Of a DNA stretch of 64,000 nt, positions 9,572-17,748 are shown piece by piece. A program made the position numbers and the translations under genes. Every line of letters starts with the position of its first letter. Positions within the stretch are counted from its first letter, which is position 1. A model generated the notes under the pieces. That model ran no database searches and was not told the origin of the DNA. It saw nothing but the letters and a program-made list of their open reading frames with translations. The stretch lies in contig QDFX01000011.1 of the NCBI GenBank assembly GCA_003347645.1, positions 62,001 to 126,000 of the forward strand, in the 5' to 3' direction. The DNA is from Rhizobiaceae bacterium CPCC 101076 (GTDB taxonomy: Bacteria; Pseudomonadota; Alphaproteobacteria; Rhizobiales; Methylopilaceae).

Positions 9572-10543
9572 TCACCGCGCCAGGACGTCGATCCGCGCGT
9601 TCTTGCCGGCGGAGACTTCGAACGGCTTTTGGAACGGTTGAGGCTGTCCGTCGACGCGCGCCACGGCGACATATTCGCCTTCGGCCAGAATGATATCGCG
9701 CGTGCTGTTGAGGGTATCGGTCACGGCGTCGCCGCCGGGTGTGAGGATGTTCCAGTTGGCGTTCTGGATCTCGATCCCGCCCGCGCCGACGAGACGAAGC
9801 GCGACATGGGCCGCTTTGTGCAGAACCGCGGCGTCCGTCAGCTTGCCGGGCTCAACCCGGACCTCGGAGACGACACGGGCATTCGCCTGTCCGTAGGTGG
9901 ACGTGATCTGGTAGGAGCCAGCCGGCAGGCGCACGATATCGCCGGCCTTGATCCTGTCGGCGATCAGCCGCTCCATCTCCCCTTCGGTGCGATGAATCTC
10001 GAAGCTGAGATCCTTGGCCGGAATCGCCTTGTTGGCGACGCTGCCGGTGAAGCGGATCGCGCCGGCATTGAGCACGATGCGCTGGCTTTCAGCGCCGGTA
10101 CCTAGCACCACGGGGCGCGTGACGGTCGCGAGTCCATAGCTGACATGGACGATGTAGCCGCCGGGATCGAGTGTCACTAGCGGGCGCGAATCGGTCGTTT
10201 CGACGACGAGCGCGTGGTTGCCGTTGACGTCCGCCTGATCGGAGAAGATGCGCCAGCGCAGGCCGGCATTGATCGCGTCCGATCCTTCGAAGAAGAAGGC
10301 CTGGAGGCTCAGCACCGTCTTCGTCATCGACGACGGGCTGACCGGGGCGAGCGTTCCGCGGCGAAGACCATCCGGACTTACGATGCTGCTGCCCGGCGAC
10401 AGATCGATACCAGGAGCCGGAAGATTCATTCCGGGATCGGCAAGCGAGTTCGACTGCGCGTGGACGAGCGACGGGGCGGAGACCGCCACCAGCACCGAGA
10501 CCAGAAGGCTGCGCGCGAGGCGTCGCATTTCCGTGATCAGCAT
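9572..10543 (-). CDS. Exported protein of unknown function
   Basis: A 323-residue protein with a Sec signal (ARSLLVSVLVAVSAPSLVHA, cleavage near AQS). Three similar beta-rich units follow, each built around phrases like GGYIVHVSYG, AGSYQITSTYG and EGEYVAVARVDG, which look like carboxypeptidase-regulatory/PEGA-type sandwich repeats. I recognise no enzyme motif. The repeats and export suggest an envelope structural or binding protein. Met at 10528 is an alternative start. It diverges from the nitroreductase gene. Confidence 0.65.
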   Translation of the reverse strand: MLITEMRRLARSLLVSVLVAVSAPSLVHAQSNSLADPGMNLPAPGIDLSPGSSIVSPDGLRRGTLAPVSPSSMTKTVLSLQAFFFEGSDAINAGLRWRIFSDQADVNGNHALVVETTDSRPLVTLDPGGYIVHVSYGLATVTRPVVLGTGAESQRIVLNAGAIRFTGSVANKAIPAKDLSFEIHRTEGEMERLIADRIKAGDIVRLPAGSYQITSTYGQANARVVSEVRVEPGKLTDAAVLHKAAHVALRLVGAGGIEIQNANWNILTPGGDAVTDTLNSTRDIILAEGEYVAVARVDGQPQPFQKPFEVSAGKNARIDVLAR

Positions 10544-10646
10544 GGAAATGGGTTTTCACGAAACCGGGGCATTTGCAAGACAACGACGGTCGGCGTTGCC
10601 CACTGTGCCGGATTTTGCGAAGAGGTGTGACATATCTGGAGAGTAC

Positions 10647-11213
10647 ATGCCCGAAGCCATCGACCTTCTGCTCACCCGCCGTTCCGTGCCTGCGTTCACG
10701 CTCACCGAACCCGGCCCTTCCAAGGAACAGCTCGAGCAAATGCTCACCGCCGCGAGCCGCGTGCCGGATCACGGCAAGCTCGCGCCCTGGCGGTTCATCC
10801 TGATCGAGGGACCCGCCCGCAAGACCTTCTCGGCAAAGCTGACCGAGCTTGCCCTGGCCGAACGCCCGGATGCCGACCGCCAGAAACTGTCGGAAGACGA
10901 GAAGAAGTTCGACGCGCCGCTGACCGTGGTCGTCGTCAGCCGCTCCGGGCCGCATGTGAAGATCCCGGAATGGGAGCAGAACCTTTCGGTCGGCGCCGCC
11001 TGCATGAACCTTGTCGCGGCGGCTCATGCACTCGGGTTCAAGGCCAACTGGCTGACCGGCTGGGGCTCCTACGACCGTCGTGTCGCGGAACTGCTCGGCC
11101 TGTCGTCGACGGAAAAGGTGGCCGGCTTCATCCATATCGGTTCGAGCGACATGGTACCGGCAGACCGTCCGCGTCCGCCGCTCGACGAGATCGCGACCCG
11201 GTGGATCGGGTGA
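10647..11213 (+). CDS. Nitroreductase family protein (YdjA-like)
   Basis: A 188-residue flavoprotein of the FMN-dependent NAD(P)H nitroreductase fold. Evidence: the N-terminal LLLTRRSVPAFT (Arg-Arg-Ser for FMN phosphate), the VPDHGKLAPWRFILI strand typical of the short YdjA/TdsD type, and NLSVGAACMNLVAAAHALGFKA in the dimer helix. The start is set by GGAGAG just upstream of the ATG. Its TGA overlaps the GTG start of the flavin reductase, so the two are translationally coupled and may share reduced flavin chemistry. The substrate is unknown. Confidence 0.85.
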   Translation: MPEAIDLLLTRRSVPAFTLTEPGPSKEQLEQMLTAASRVPDHGKLAPWRFILIEGPARKTFSAKLTELALAERPDADRQKLSEDEKKFDAPLTVVVVSRSGPHVKIPEWEQNLSVGAACMNLVAAAHALGFKANWLTGWGSYDRRVAELLGLSSTEKVAGFIHIGSSDMVPADRPRPPLDEIATRWIG

Positions 11214-11827
11214 GCGAGGACATCCACTTCTACGAACCGGCCAAGGGGCACAGGCTCCCGCACGATCCGTTCAAGGCAATCATCGCGCCGCGTCCGATCG
11301 GCTGGATTTCGTCAGTGGATCTAAAGGGGCGGGTCAATCTCGCCCCCTACAGTTTCTTCAACGCCTTCTCGTCCGTGCCGCCGATCATCGGCTTCTCCAG
11401 CGAAGGTTGGAAAGACAGCGTCACGAACATCGAGGCGACGAAGGAATTCGTCTTCAACCTCGCGACCATGCCCCTGGCCGAGGCGATGAATGCGACGGGC
11501 GCGCCGCATCCGCACGGCGTCGACGAGATGCGGGAGGCCGGGCTAGACCCTGCGCCGTCGCAGATCGTCAGGGCGCCACGGGTGGCGAAGAGCCCGGCGG
11601 CGCTCGAATGCCGTCTGCTCGACATCATCGAGCTGAAGGACCTCGACGGGCAGAAGCTCGGCCGATACCTCATCCTCGGCCAGGTCGTCGGCGTCCACAT
11701 CGACCGCGCCTATCTGGTCGATGGGCTGTTCGACACCGCCGCCGCCCGTCCGATCGCGCGCTGCGGCTACCGCGCAGATTATGCCGAGGTCGCGAGCCTC
11801 TTCGAGATGAACAGACTTCAGCGCTGA
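11210..11827 (+). CDS. Flavin reductase family protein (FMN-binding split barrel)
   Basis: A 205-residue protein of the flavin-reductase-like split-barrel family. Motifs: AIIAPRPIGWISSVD, GRVNLAPYSFFNAFS, PPIIGFSSEG and KEFVFNLATMPLAEAMNATG, which surround the FMN. There is no suitable ATG; GTG at 11210 overlaps the preceding TGA (GTGA), which sets the start. Such proteins reduce flavin for a partner monooxygenase or act directly as reductases. No monooxygenase lies next to it. Confidence 0.82.
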   Translation: MSEDIHFYEPAKGHRLPHDPFKAIIAPRPIGWISSVDLKGRVNLAPYSFFNAFSSVPPIIGFSSEGWKDSVTNIEATKEFVFNLATMPLAEAMNATGAPHPHGVDEMREAGLDPAPSQIVRAPRVAKSPAALECRLLDIIELKDLDGQKLGRYLILGQVVGVHIDRAYLVDGLFDTAAARPIARCGYRADYAEVASLFEMNRLQR

Positions 11828-11916
11828 TCCTCGTTCTCCGCTATCGTCGACGGATGGAGCCCGCGCCGGCGGTGCGTATCTGCCTCTGACGTCTCGGCGA
11901 ATGGGGGAGCGGAAGA

Positions 11917-13095
11917 ATGGTCTCAAATCGCATCGCTGCCGCGAATGCAGCCGCCTCGGCAATCGGCCGCTTTTTCATGGAGTGCGGCGAACGGCGCCGA
12001 AATCCCGACCTCTCCGACCTCACCTTCGGCAATCCGAACGAGATGCCCTTGGCCGGGATCGGCGATGCGATCCGCGCTCGGGCCGTGCCGCGGAACAAGG
12101 ACTGGTTCGCCTATAAGGCGAGCGAGGCCGAGCCGCAGGCCTTCATTGCCGAACATGCCGGTCGCGAACTGGGTTTGAAATTCGAACCCGCCGATATCGC
12201 GCTGACGGCCGGTGCGTTCGCCGCGATCAATGTTGCGATCCATATGGTGCTCGACGCCGGCGACGAGGCGATCTTCTCCGAGCCCGCTTGGTTCTGCTAT
12301 GAGCCGATGCTGCTCGCAGCCGGCGTGGTGCCGCGGAAGGTCCGCCTCAAGCCGCCCGCGTTCGATCTCGACCTTGCCGCGATCGAGGCGGCGATCAGCC
12401 CGAAAACGCGGCTGGTCATCGTCAACACGCCGCACAATCCGACCGGCCGCATCTGCGACCGTGCCACGCTTGCAGAACTGGCGGACTTGCTGGAGCGTGC
12501 GTCCCGACGGGTCGGCCACCGGATCTATCTGCTTTCGGACGAGCCCTATCGGCGACTCCGGTTCGACGGCAGAGGCTTCGTCAGTCCGGCTACCCTCTAT
12601 CCCTGGACCCTGATTTCATACAGCTACGGTAAAGTCCTGCTCGCCCCGGGCCAGCGCATCGGCTATCTCGCGATCTCTCCCCTGATGCCTCCGTCCGATC
12701 GCCAGGCGATCCGGGACTCCATGCTGGTCGCGCAGATGGCGCTTGGCTGGTGTTTCCCCAACGCTGTCATGCAATACGCCGTGCCGGATCTCGAAACGCT
12801 GTCGATCGACCTGAACGCGCTGACCAGTCGCCGCGACCGGCTGATTTCCGTTCTGGATACGGCGGGATATGGCCCGCTGGTCCCGGAAGGCACATTCTAT
12901 ATCTGGAGCAAATGGCCCAAAGGCGCCCCCAACCTGTTTTGGCAGGCGCTGGCGGAGCGGGATGTACTGGTCTTGCCCGGTGGCTTCATGAACTTGCCAG
13001 AGTATTTCCGCATCAGTCTCACGGCCTCGGATGCAATGGTCGACCGGGCGCTGCCGGTATTCACCGAGGTGGCACAGGAGAATACTGACGATTGA
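11917..13095 (+). CDS. Pyridoxal-phosphate aminotransferase, class I/II
   Basis: A 392-residue fold-type I PLP enzyme. Motifs: VNTPHNPTG (Asn/Pro loop), LSDEPYRRL (Asp-Tyr contacting PLP), SYSYGKVLLAPGQRIGY (PLP-binding Lys) and FRISLTAS near the C-terminus (substrate-carboxylate Arg). It belongs to the aspartate/alanine aminotransferase superfamily. The substrate cannot be told from sequence, and it is not in an evident biosynthetic operon. Confidence 0.85.
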   Translation: MVSNRIAAANAAASAIGRFFMECGERRRNPDLSDLTFGNPNEMPLAGIGDAIRARAVPRNKDWFAYKASEAEPQAFIAEHAGRELGLKFEPADIALTAGAFAAINVAIHMVLDAGDEAIFSEPAWFCYEPMLLAAGVVPRKVRLKPPAFDLDLAAIEAAISPKTRLVIVNTPHNPTGRICDRATLAELADLLERASRRVGHRIYLLSDEPYRRLRFDGRGFVSPATLYPWTLISYSYGKVLLAPGQRIGYLAISPLMPPSDRQAIRDSMLVAQMALGWCFPNAVMQYAVPDLETLSIDLNALTSRRDRLISVLDTAGYGPLVPEGTFYIWSKWPKGAPNLFWQALAERDVLVLPGGFMNLPEYFRISLTASDAMVDRALPVFTEVAQENTDD

Positions 13096-13113
13096 CCGGC
13101 CTTGGTGTGTGCA

Positions 13114-13145
13114 ACGTTAACCGTTGTTAACGTCTCGTTTACCAT
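13114..13145 (+). promoter_or_regulatory. Palindrome with CtrA-like TTAA half-sites
   Basis: ACGTTAAC-cgtt-GTTAACGT (13114-13133) is a perfect 8-bp dyad. It is followed by TTAA-N7-TTTACCAT (13127-13145), one mismatch from the alphaproteobacterial CtrA consensus TTAA-N7-TTAAC. It is 65 bp upstream of the lytic transglycosylase start, a good position for a regulator site. It could instead be a terminator of the aminotransferase gene. Confidence 0.4.
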
Positions 13146-13209
13146 AAGCGGCCGAAGCTCGCGGCGGGCAGGAAATAGCCCGATTCCACCGTCTGGTGCC
13201 GCCGCAACT

Positions 13210-14127
13210 ATGAGCAACTGGTCCGTCAGTTCAGTCACCCAAAGCGTTTCCGGCGCCCTGCGCCGGGCGGCTTCGGCGACGGGCGCGGGCTTCGACTACC
13301 TCGTCAAAACTGCGATGCGCGAGTCGAGCATGGACCCGTCGGCCAAGGCCAAGGGTTCTTCCGCCGCCGGCATGTTCCAGTTCACCGAGCAGACCTGGCT
13401 GCAGATGGTGAAGGAGGAGGGACCGAAATACGGCCTCGACGGCCAGGCCGACGCGATCACCAGGACGCCGTCCGGCCGGTTCACGGTCAAGGATCCGGAG
13501 CAGAAGGAAGACATCCTCGCTCTCCGTTACGATCCGCAGATCTCGTCGGTTATGGCCGGCGCCTTCACCCAGCGCAACGAAGAGACCATGACGGCCGCGC
13601 TGCGCCGTCCGCCGAGCGATGGCGAGCTTTATGCGGCTCATTTCCTTGGTGCCCAAGGCGCGATCGACCTGATCAGGCTCGCGTCCTCCAATCCCGCCGC
13701 GTCGGCGGCAAAGGCGTTCCCGGACGCGGCCGCCGCCAACCCAACGATCTTCTACAACAAGGGCCAACCGCGCAGTTCCTCGGAAGTGCTCGCGGGTTTG
13801 GTGAAGAAGCACGACGGCACGCCGGCCGTGCCGAGCTACACCAGCGGCCAGACCCTGATGGCGGCGAGCCAGGCTCAGCCGCTTTATCCGACGGCGAGCT
13901 ATGCCAATCAGGGCCCATTGTTCAATTCCCTGTTCTCGACCAACCGCCGTCCGCCGGTATCCGCCTATGTCCAGGGCATCTGGTCGGGTCTGCAGGCACC
14001 GGCAAGCGCCTCGAACGGGACCGGCCCCGTTCGCGCTACCAACAACACGGGCATGCCGCTCGATCTCTCGTCGTACAGAAAATCCGGCGAGCAACAGGCC
14101 GGAAACCAGACCACAAAAGGGGTGTAA
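13210..14127 (+). CDS. Lytic transglycosylase domain protein
   Basis: A 305-residue protein with a goose-lysozyme/Slt-like domain at about 20-170: DYLVKTAMRESSMDP carries the catalytic Glu and Ser, AAGMFQFTEQTWLQM is the signature helix, and YAAHFLGAQGAIDLI closes the fold. It cleaves the peptidoglycan glycan strand. There is no signal peptide, as in alphaproteobacterial flagellar or cell-cycle transglycosylases that are exported by other routes. The C-terminal third is low complexity. The start at 13210 is chosen because upstream sequence looks regulatory rather than coding. DUF2336 follows after 4 bp. Confidence 0.82.
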   Translation: MSNWSVSSVTQSVSGALRRAASATGAGFDYLVKTAMRESSMDPSAKAKGSSAAGMFQFTEQTWLQMVKEEGPKYGLDGQADAITRTPSGRFTVKDPEQKEDILALRYDPQISSVMAGAFTQRNEETMTAALRRPPSDGELYAAHFLGAQGAIDLIRLASSNPAASAAKAFPDAAAANPTIFYNKGQPRSSSEVLAGLVKKHDGTPAVPSYTSGQTLMAASQAQPLYPTASYANQGPLFNSLFSTNRRPPVSAYVQGIWSGLQAPASASNGTGPVRATNNTGMPLDLSSYRKSGEQQAGNQTTKGV

Positions 14128-14131
14128 GGCG

Positions 14132-15277
14132 ATGATCGTCCAGCGTTTCCTTGCATGGGCACCGACCGCGATGCCCGATCTCCGCGCGGAAGCCGCCGGG
14201 GCATTGGCGCGGGTCTATCTCTATTCCGATCTCATTCCAGGAGAACGCGAGCGCGCCGCGGCAGCGCTGACGCTCCTCCTCGAAGATCGTTGCCTCGATG
14301 TCCGCCAGAACATCGCCGAGGCCTTCGCTTCGCACCCAGCCGCTCCGCGTCACATCGTTCTGGCGCTCGCCCATGATGCTCCGGATATCGCGATGCCGGT
14401 CCTGCAGCGCTCTCCGGTTCTGAACGATCAGGATCTGATCGAGATTCTCGCCACGCGCGGAGAAGAGGTCCAGGCCGCGATCGCATGTCGTCCGGACTTG
14501 AGCGCGGCCCTTGCGGCGGCGATCGGCGAAATCGCGGGCCCCCGCGCTTGCGTGGTCCTGCTTCAGAATGCCGAGGCGAAATTTACCCCGGGCGTCTTCG
14601 CCCGGCTGACACAGCGTTACGGCAACGATCACGAAATCCGCTCGATCCTGTTGAATCGCAACGATCTTCCGATCAGTGAGCGGCAGATACTGCTTCTCAG
14701 GCTCGCCCATAGCCTGGGCCGGGTTGCGGAGCGTGAATTCCAGATCGGAAAGGAGCGTGTTCGCCAGCTCACGGAGGATGCCGCCCAGCGCGCCACCTTG
14801 ATGCTCGCGGGAGAGGAAGCCCACAACGTGCCGGGTCTCGTCAGCCATCTTCGCACTAGCGAGCAGCTGACCACGGGTCTTGTCCTGAAGGCCCTTCTGC
14901 GTGGGGATCTCGGCTTCGTACGGTCGGCGTTCGCGGAGCTCACGGGCATGGAGCTCCACCGCGTCGAGCGCTTCCTCGAAGAGCCGGAGCGTGCGGGCTT
15001 CCGCGCCCTTTATCGGAGCGCCGGTTTCCCGGAGCCCTATCTCACGGTCTTCCAGGCCGGATTGGCAAGTTGGTACGACAGCGACCGGCGCGACCTTTCG
15101 ATCGCTGCTGGCCGGAAGCAAGCCGCGGAGCGGGCCCTGCAAGCCGCGGAAAATCACCCGCGAGAACTGGGCCAAGCAATCAATCTGCTGAGCCGGATTG
15201 CCACCGAAGCCGCCCGGTACGAGGCGCGCGAGAGGCTGCAGGCTTACGCCGAGCCGTTGAGGTTGGCAGCGGCTTAA
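14132..15277 (+). CDS. DUF2336 domain-containing HEAT-like protein
   Basis: A 381-residue, helix-rich cytoplasmic protein with HEAT-like repeats (ALTLLLEDRCLDVRQNIAEAFASH; RSPVLNDQDLIEILA) typical of the DUF2336 family of alphaproteobacteria, whose function is not established. It starts 4 bp after the transglycosylase stop, so the two form an operon. The neighbouring convergent Hpt/response-regulator pair hints at signalling or motility but is not proof. Confidence 0.75.
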   Translation: MIVQRFLAWAPTAMPDLRAEAAGALARVYLYSDLIPGERERAAAALTLLLEDRCLDVRQNIAEAFASHPAAPRHIVLALAHDAPDIAMPVLQRSPVLNDQDLIEILATRGEEVQAAIACRPDLSAALAAAIGEIAGPRACVVLLQNAEAKFTPGVFARLTQRYGNDHEIRSILLNRNDLPISERQILLLRLAHSLGRVAEREFQIGKERVRQLTEDAAQRATLMLAGEEAHNVPGLVSHLRTSEQLTTGLVLKALLRGDLGFVRSAFAELTGMELHRVERFLEEPERAGFRALYRSAGFPEPYLTVFQAGLASWYDSDRRDLSIAAGRKQAAERALQAAENHPRELGQAINLLSRIATEAARYEARERLQAYAEPLRLAAA

Positions 15278-15302
15278 TCACCGCTTTCCCACAGGTTTTC
15301 AA

Positions 15303-15327
15303 CAAGCCTGTCACAAGGGCAGGCTTG
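15303..15327. terminator. Hairpin between convergent genes
   Basis: CAAGCCTG (15303-15310) pairs with CAGGCTTG (15320-15327) across a 9-base loop, between the DUF2336 stop and the Hpt stop. It is plausible as a shared terminator although no T run follows. Confidence 0.45.
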
Positions 15328-15332
15328 CAGGC

Positions 15333-15908
15333 TCAGTGCTCGACGTTGATCTTCACGAAGCGGTCGACACCGATGATGCGCTCGCGGGCCGTGCGGAGCG
15401 AGGTGACGAGGCTGCGGGCAATGTCGTCGCCGCCATTGCGGACATCGTTGCGGACAACGGCGCGGATTGCGTCGACATGGCCGTCGACGAGATCGAGCAC
15501 GGTCTGGTCGATCTCCTCGGCGCCTTCAATCAAGTCGCACATTCCGTCGGCGAACTCGGCGGCCAGCGGATAGCCGAACGTCTTGCCCTGACCGCGGATA
15601 TCGTGTCCGGCGCGGTAAAGGATCTGGCGGGCCTCGTCGTCGGCAGGCGTTTCGCGAAGCTTCACCCGTGCTTCTTCGAGATGGTCGATTTCGAGTACCA
15701 TCCAGCCGGAGAATTCCTTCTCCAGCTCGACGAGAGCCGCTTCCGCGCGCTCCAGCGCCGCCATGTCGAACGTGTCCACCCCGCCCGGACCGCCGATCGT
15801 CATCGCGCGTTTGCGGAGAGTGGCCGGCGGCGTGATGACCTTGTGGTCCTTGTGAACCACAGTCTCCACCTTGTCCTCGCGGCGGCTTCTGCTCTTCAAG
15901 CTGCTCAT
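15333..15908 (-). CDS. Hpt domain protein
   Basis: A 191-residue protein with a histidine-phosphotransfer domain in the C-terminal two-thirds. RAGHDIRGQGKTFGYPLA carries the phospho-accepting His (H102) and the Gly/Phe pattern of Hpt helices. It would pass phosphate between a receiver and its partner in a multistep relay. The first 45 residues are basic and likely disordered. Its start overlaps the stop of the response regulator by ATGA (15905-15908), so the two are translated together, which supports a dedicated relay pair. Confidence 0.82.
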   Translation of the reverse strand: MSSLKSRSRREDKVETVVHKDHKVITPPATLRKRAMTIGGPGGVDTFDMAALERAEAALVELEKEFSGWMVLEIDHLEEARVKLRETPADDEARQILYRAGHDIRGQGKTFGYPLAAEFADGMCDLIEGAEEIDQTVLDLVDGHVDAIRAVVRNDVRNGGDDIARSLVTSLRTARERIIGVDRFVKINVEH

Positions 15909-16450
15909 ATCGCTTCGCGGGCCTTGTGGTAGAGGGGTTGCTGTTCGATCAGCTCGACGACTTCAGCCGTACGGCGTTCCGGACCGAGATAATTGGCCGA
16001 TTGGGTGCGCCGTCGATCGGGCCCGAAATAGTCCTTGGTCTGGACGAACGGACGCGGATTCACGACCACGTTCAGGATGCGCTGGTAGAGCGATTTCGCC
16101 GAGATCGGCTTGCACAGGAATTCGGTGACGCCGGCATCTCGCGCGCGGAGCACGCGGCTCTTTTCCGAATGGCCGGTCAGCATGATGATCGGCGCATAAG
16201 GGTTTGAGTTTGCGCCCGGTTTCCGGATCATCGCGGTCAGTTCGAGACCGTCGAAGATCGGCATGGCCCAGTCGGTGATGACGATGTCGGGCAGATAGGT
16301 CGTGTAGGCTTCGAGCCCCGCCGCGCCGTCTTCCGCTTCATAGACCTCGCGGGAGCCGAAGCTGTGGAGCAGCGTCCGCAGGATACGGCGCATATGCGCA
16401 TTGTCGTCGATGACGAGAAAGCGGAGCTTGTTGAAGTCGACCCGGATCAT
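15905..16450 (-). CDS. CheY-like response regulator
   Basis: A 181-residue single receiver. VIDDN (D15/D16 acidic pocket), ITDWAMP (phospho-acceptor D60), MLTGHS (Thr) and LCKPIS (Lys) are all present. The roughly 50-residue tail lacks a DNA-binding domain and contains two similar motifs, DYFGPDRRR and NYLGPERR. This suggests an output through protein contact rather than transcription. It is the promoter-proximal partner of the Hpt gene. The sensor kinase is not adjacent; the orphan-like hybrid kinase at 22.8 kb is one possible donor (inference). Confidence 0.88.
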   Translation of the reverse strand: MIRVDFNKLRFLVIDDNAHMRRILRTLLHSFGSREVYEAEDGAAGLEAYTTYLPDIVITDWAMPIFDGLELTAMIRKPGANSNPYAPIIMLTGHSEKSRVLRARDAGVTEFLCKPISAKSLYQRILNVVVNPRPFVQTKDYFGPDRRRTQSANYLGPERRTAEVVELIEQQPLYHKAREAI

Positions 16451-16510
16451 AACGGCCCCGGCGCATCCGCGAGATGCGGATACCAGCTTCGGGACTTTGC
16501 CTGCGCAGGG

Positions 16511-17365
16511 TTAACGCAAGGTTTGAGCGGCCGCGAATTGTTCCGCGATGATACGCTCGTCCATGCCGTGATCGGGATCGTGCAGCATGACCATGCTGCG
16601 GTCGCGATCGAGCCGGATCACGACTTCCTTGGCATTGCGGAATTCGGTGTGATCGGCAACCGCCGCCACGGGCCGCTTGATGGGATCGAGCACACCGAAC
16701 CGGACTTCCGAACGATCGGGGAGGAGCGCGCCGCGCCAGCGCTTCGGCCGGAACGGATTGAGCGGCGTCAGCGCCAGGAGATTCGAGTTCAGCGGCACGA
16801 TCGGGCCGTAAGCCGAATGATTGTAGGCGGTCGAGCCGGCGGGCGTCGCCACCAGCGCGCCGTCGCCGATCAGCTCCTTCATCCGGATCTGCCCGTCCAC
16901 CCATAGTTCGAGCTTCGCCGCCTGGAAAGTCTGACGGTAAAGCGATACCTCGTTGATCGCGCGGGCGAAATGGCGATGGCCATCGATGTCGAGCACATGC
17001 ATGACGAGCGGCTTGATGACCGTCGGCACAGACACCTCCAGTCGCTCCAGGAGGCCTTCCTCGCGGAAGTCGTTCATCAGGAAGCCGACCGTGCCGCGAT
17101 TCATGCCGTAGATCGGGATGCCGCGCGACATGAAGCGGTGCATGGTCTGCAGCATCAGGCCGTCGCCACCGAGCGCGACGACGACGTCGGCGCTTTCCGG
17201 CGGGGTGTTGCCGTATGTATGGGCGAGACGCCGGCAGGCCGCTTGCGCCTCCTCGGCTCCGCTTGCGATGAACGCGACACGGCTGAACCGCGGACCCGAT
17301 TGGCGGGGCTCCGGCTGCAAGCCATCGAAATCGACTGTATCCATCGGGGTATGCGCGGAGCTCAT
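16511..17365 (-). CDS. nadK: NAD kinase
   Basis: A 284-residue ATP-dependent kinase making NADP in the cytoplasm. Conserved motifs: VVVALGGDGLML (GGDG loop), INEVSLYR (Asn-Glu) and LVATPAGSTAYN. Length is normal for the short bacterial form. The longest start (17365) is only 13 bp from the start of divergent cutA; the internal Met at 17344 is an alternative that would leave more room for promoters. Confidence 0.92.
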   Translation of the reverse strand: MSSAHTPMDTVDFDGLQPEPRQSGPRFSRVAFIASGAEEAQAACRRLAHTYGNTPPESADVVVALGGDGLMLQTMHRFMSRGIPIYGMNRGTVGFLMNDFREEGLLERLEVSVPTVIKPLVMHVLDIDGHRHFARAINEVSLYRQTFQAAKLELWVDGQIRMKELIGDGALVATPAGSTAYNHSAYGPIVPLNSNLLALTPLNPFRPKRWRGALLPDRSEVRFGVLDPIKRPVAAVADHTEFRNAKEVVIRLDRDRSMVMLHDPDHGMDERIIAEQFAAAQTLR

Positions 17366-17378
17366 ACAGGAGCCTTAC

Positions 17379-17699
17379 ATGCAGGAAACGGTTCTCGTCT
17401 ACACCACATGGCCGCGCCTAACGGATGCTGAACAGGCTGGACGCGCTCTGGTGGAGGCAAAGCTCTGCGCCTGCGTCAACATCCTGCCCGGAATGGTGTC
17501 GATCTATGCCTGGCGGGGCGCCGTCGAGCGTGCCGGAGAGGTGGTGATGATCCTCAAGACGCGGAGGGCTCGTCTTGAGGCGCTGATGGAGGCGGTGAGG
17601 GCGGCGCATCCCTATGACACGCCGGCCATCCTCGAATTACCGGTCGGTCTGGTCGATCCCCGCTACGCGGCCTGGATTGCCGCCGAAACCGCGCCCTAG
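17379..17699 (+). CDS. cutA: Divalent-cation tolerance protein CutA
   Basis: A 106-residue trimeric ferredoxin-like protein. Family motifs are clear: LVEAKLCACVNILPGMVSIYAWRG, VVMILKTR and HPYDTPAILELPV (each only partly quoted by the family signature). CutA is associated with copper tolerance, but its biochemical role is unsettled. The start is supported by AGGAGC seven bases upstream of the ATG. The true N-terminus matches the family exactly. Confidence 0.92.
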   Translation: MQETVLVYTTWPRLTDAEQAGRALVEAKLCACVNILPGMVSIYAWRGAVERAGEVVMILKTRRARLEALMEAVRAAHPYDTPAILELPVGLVDPRYAAWIAAETAP

Positions 17700-17748
17700 G
17701 CTCAGGGACTCATTGATCAGAGCCAGAAGATAACAGCTGCCCCAGACG

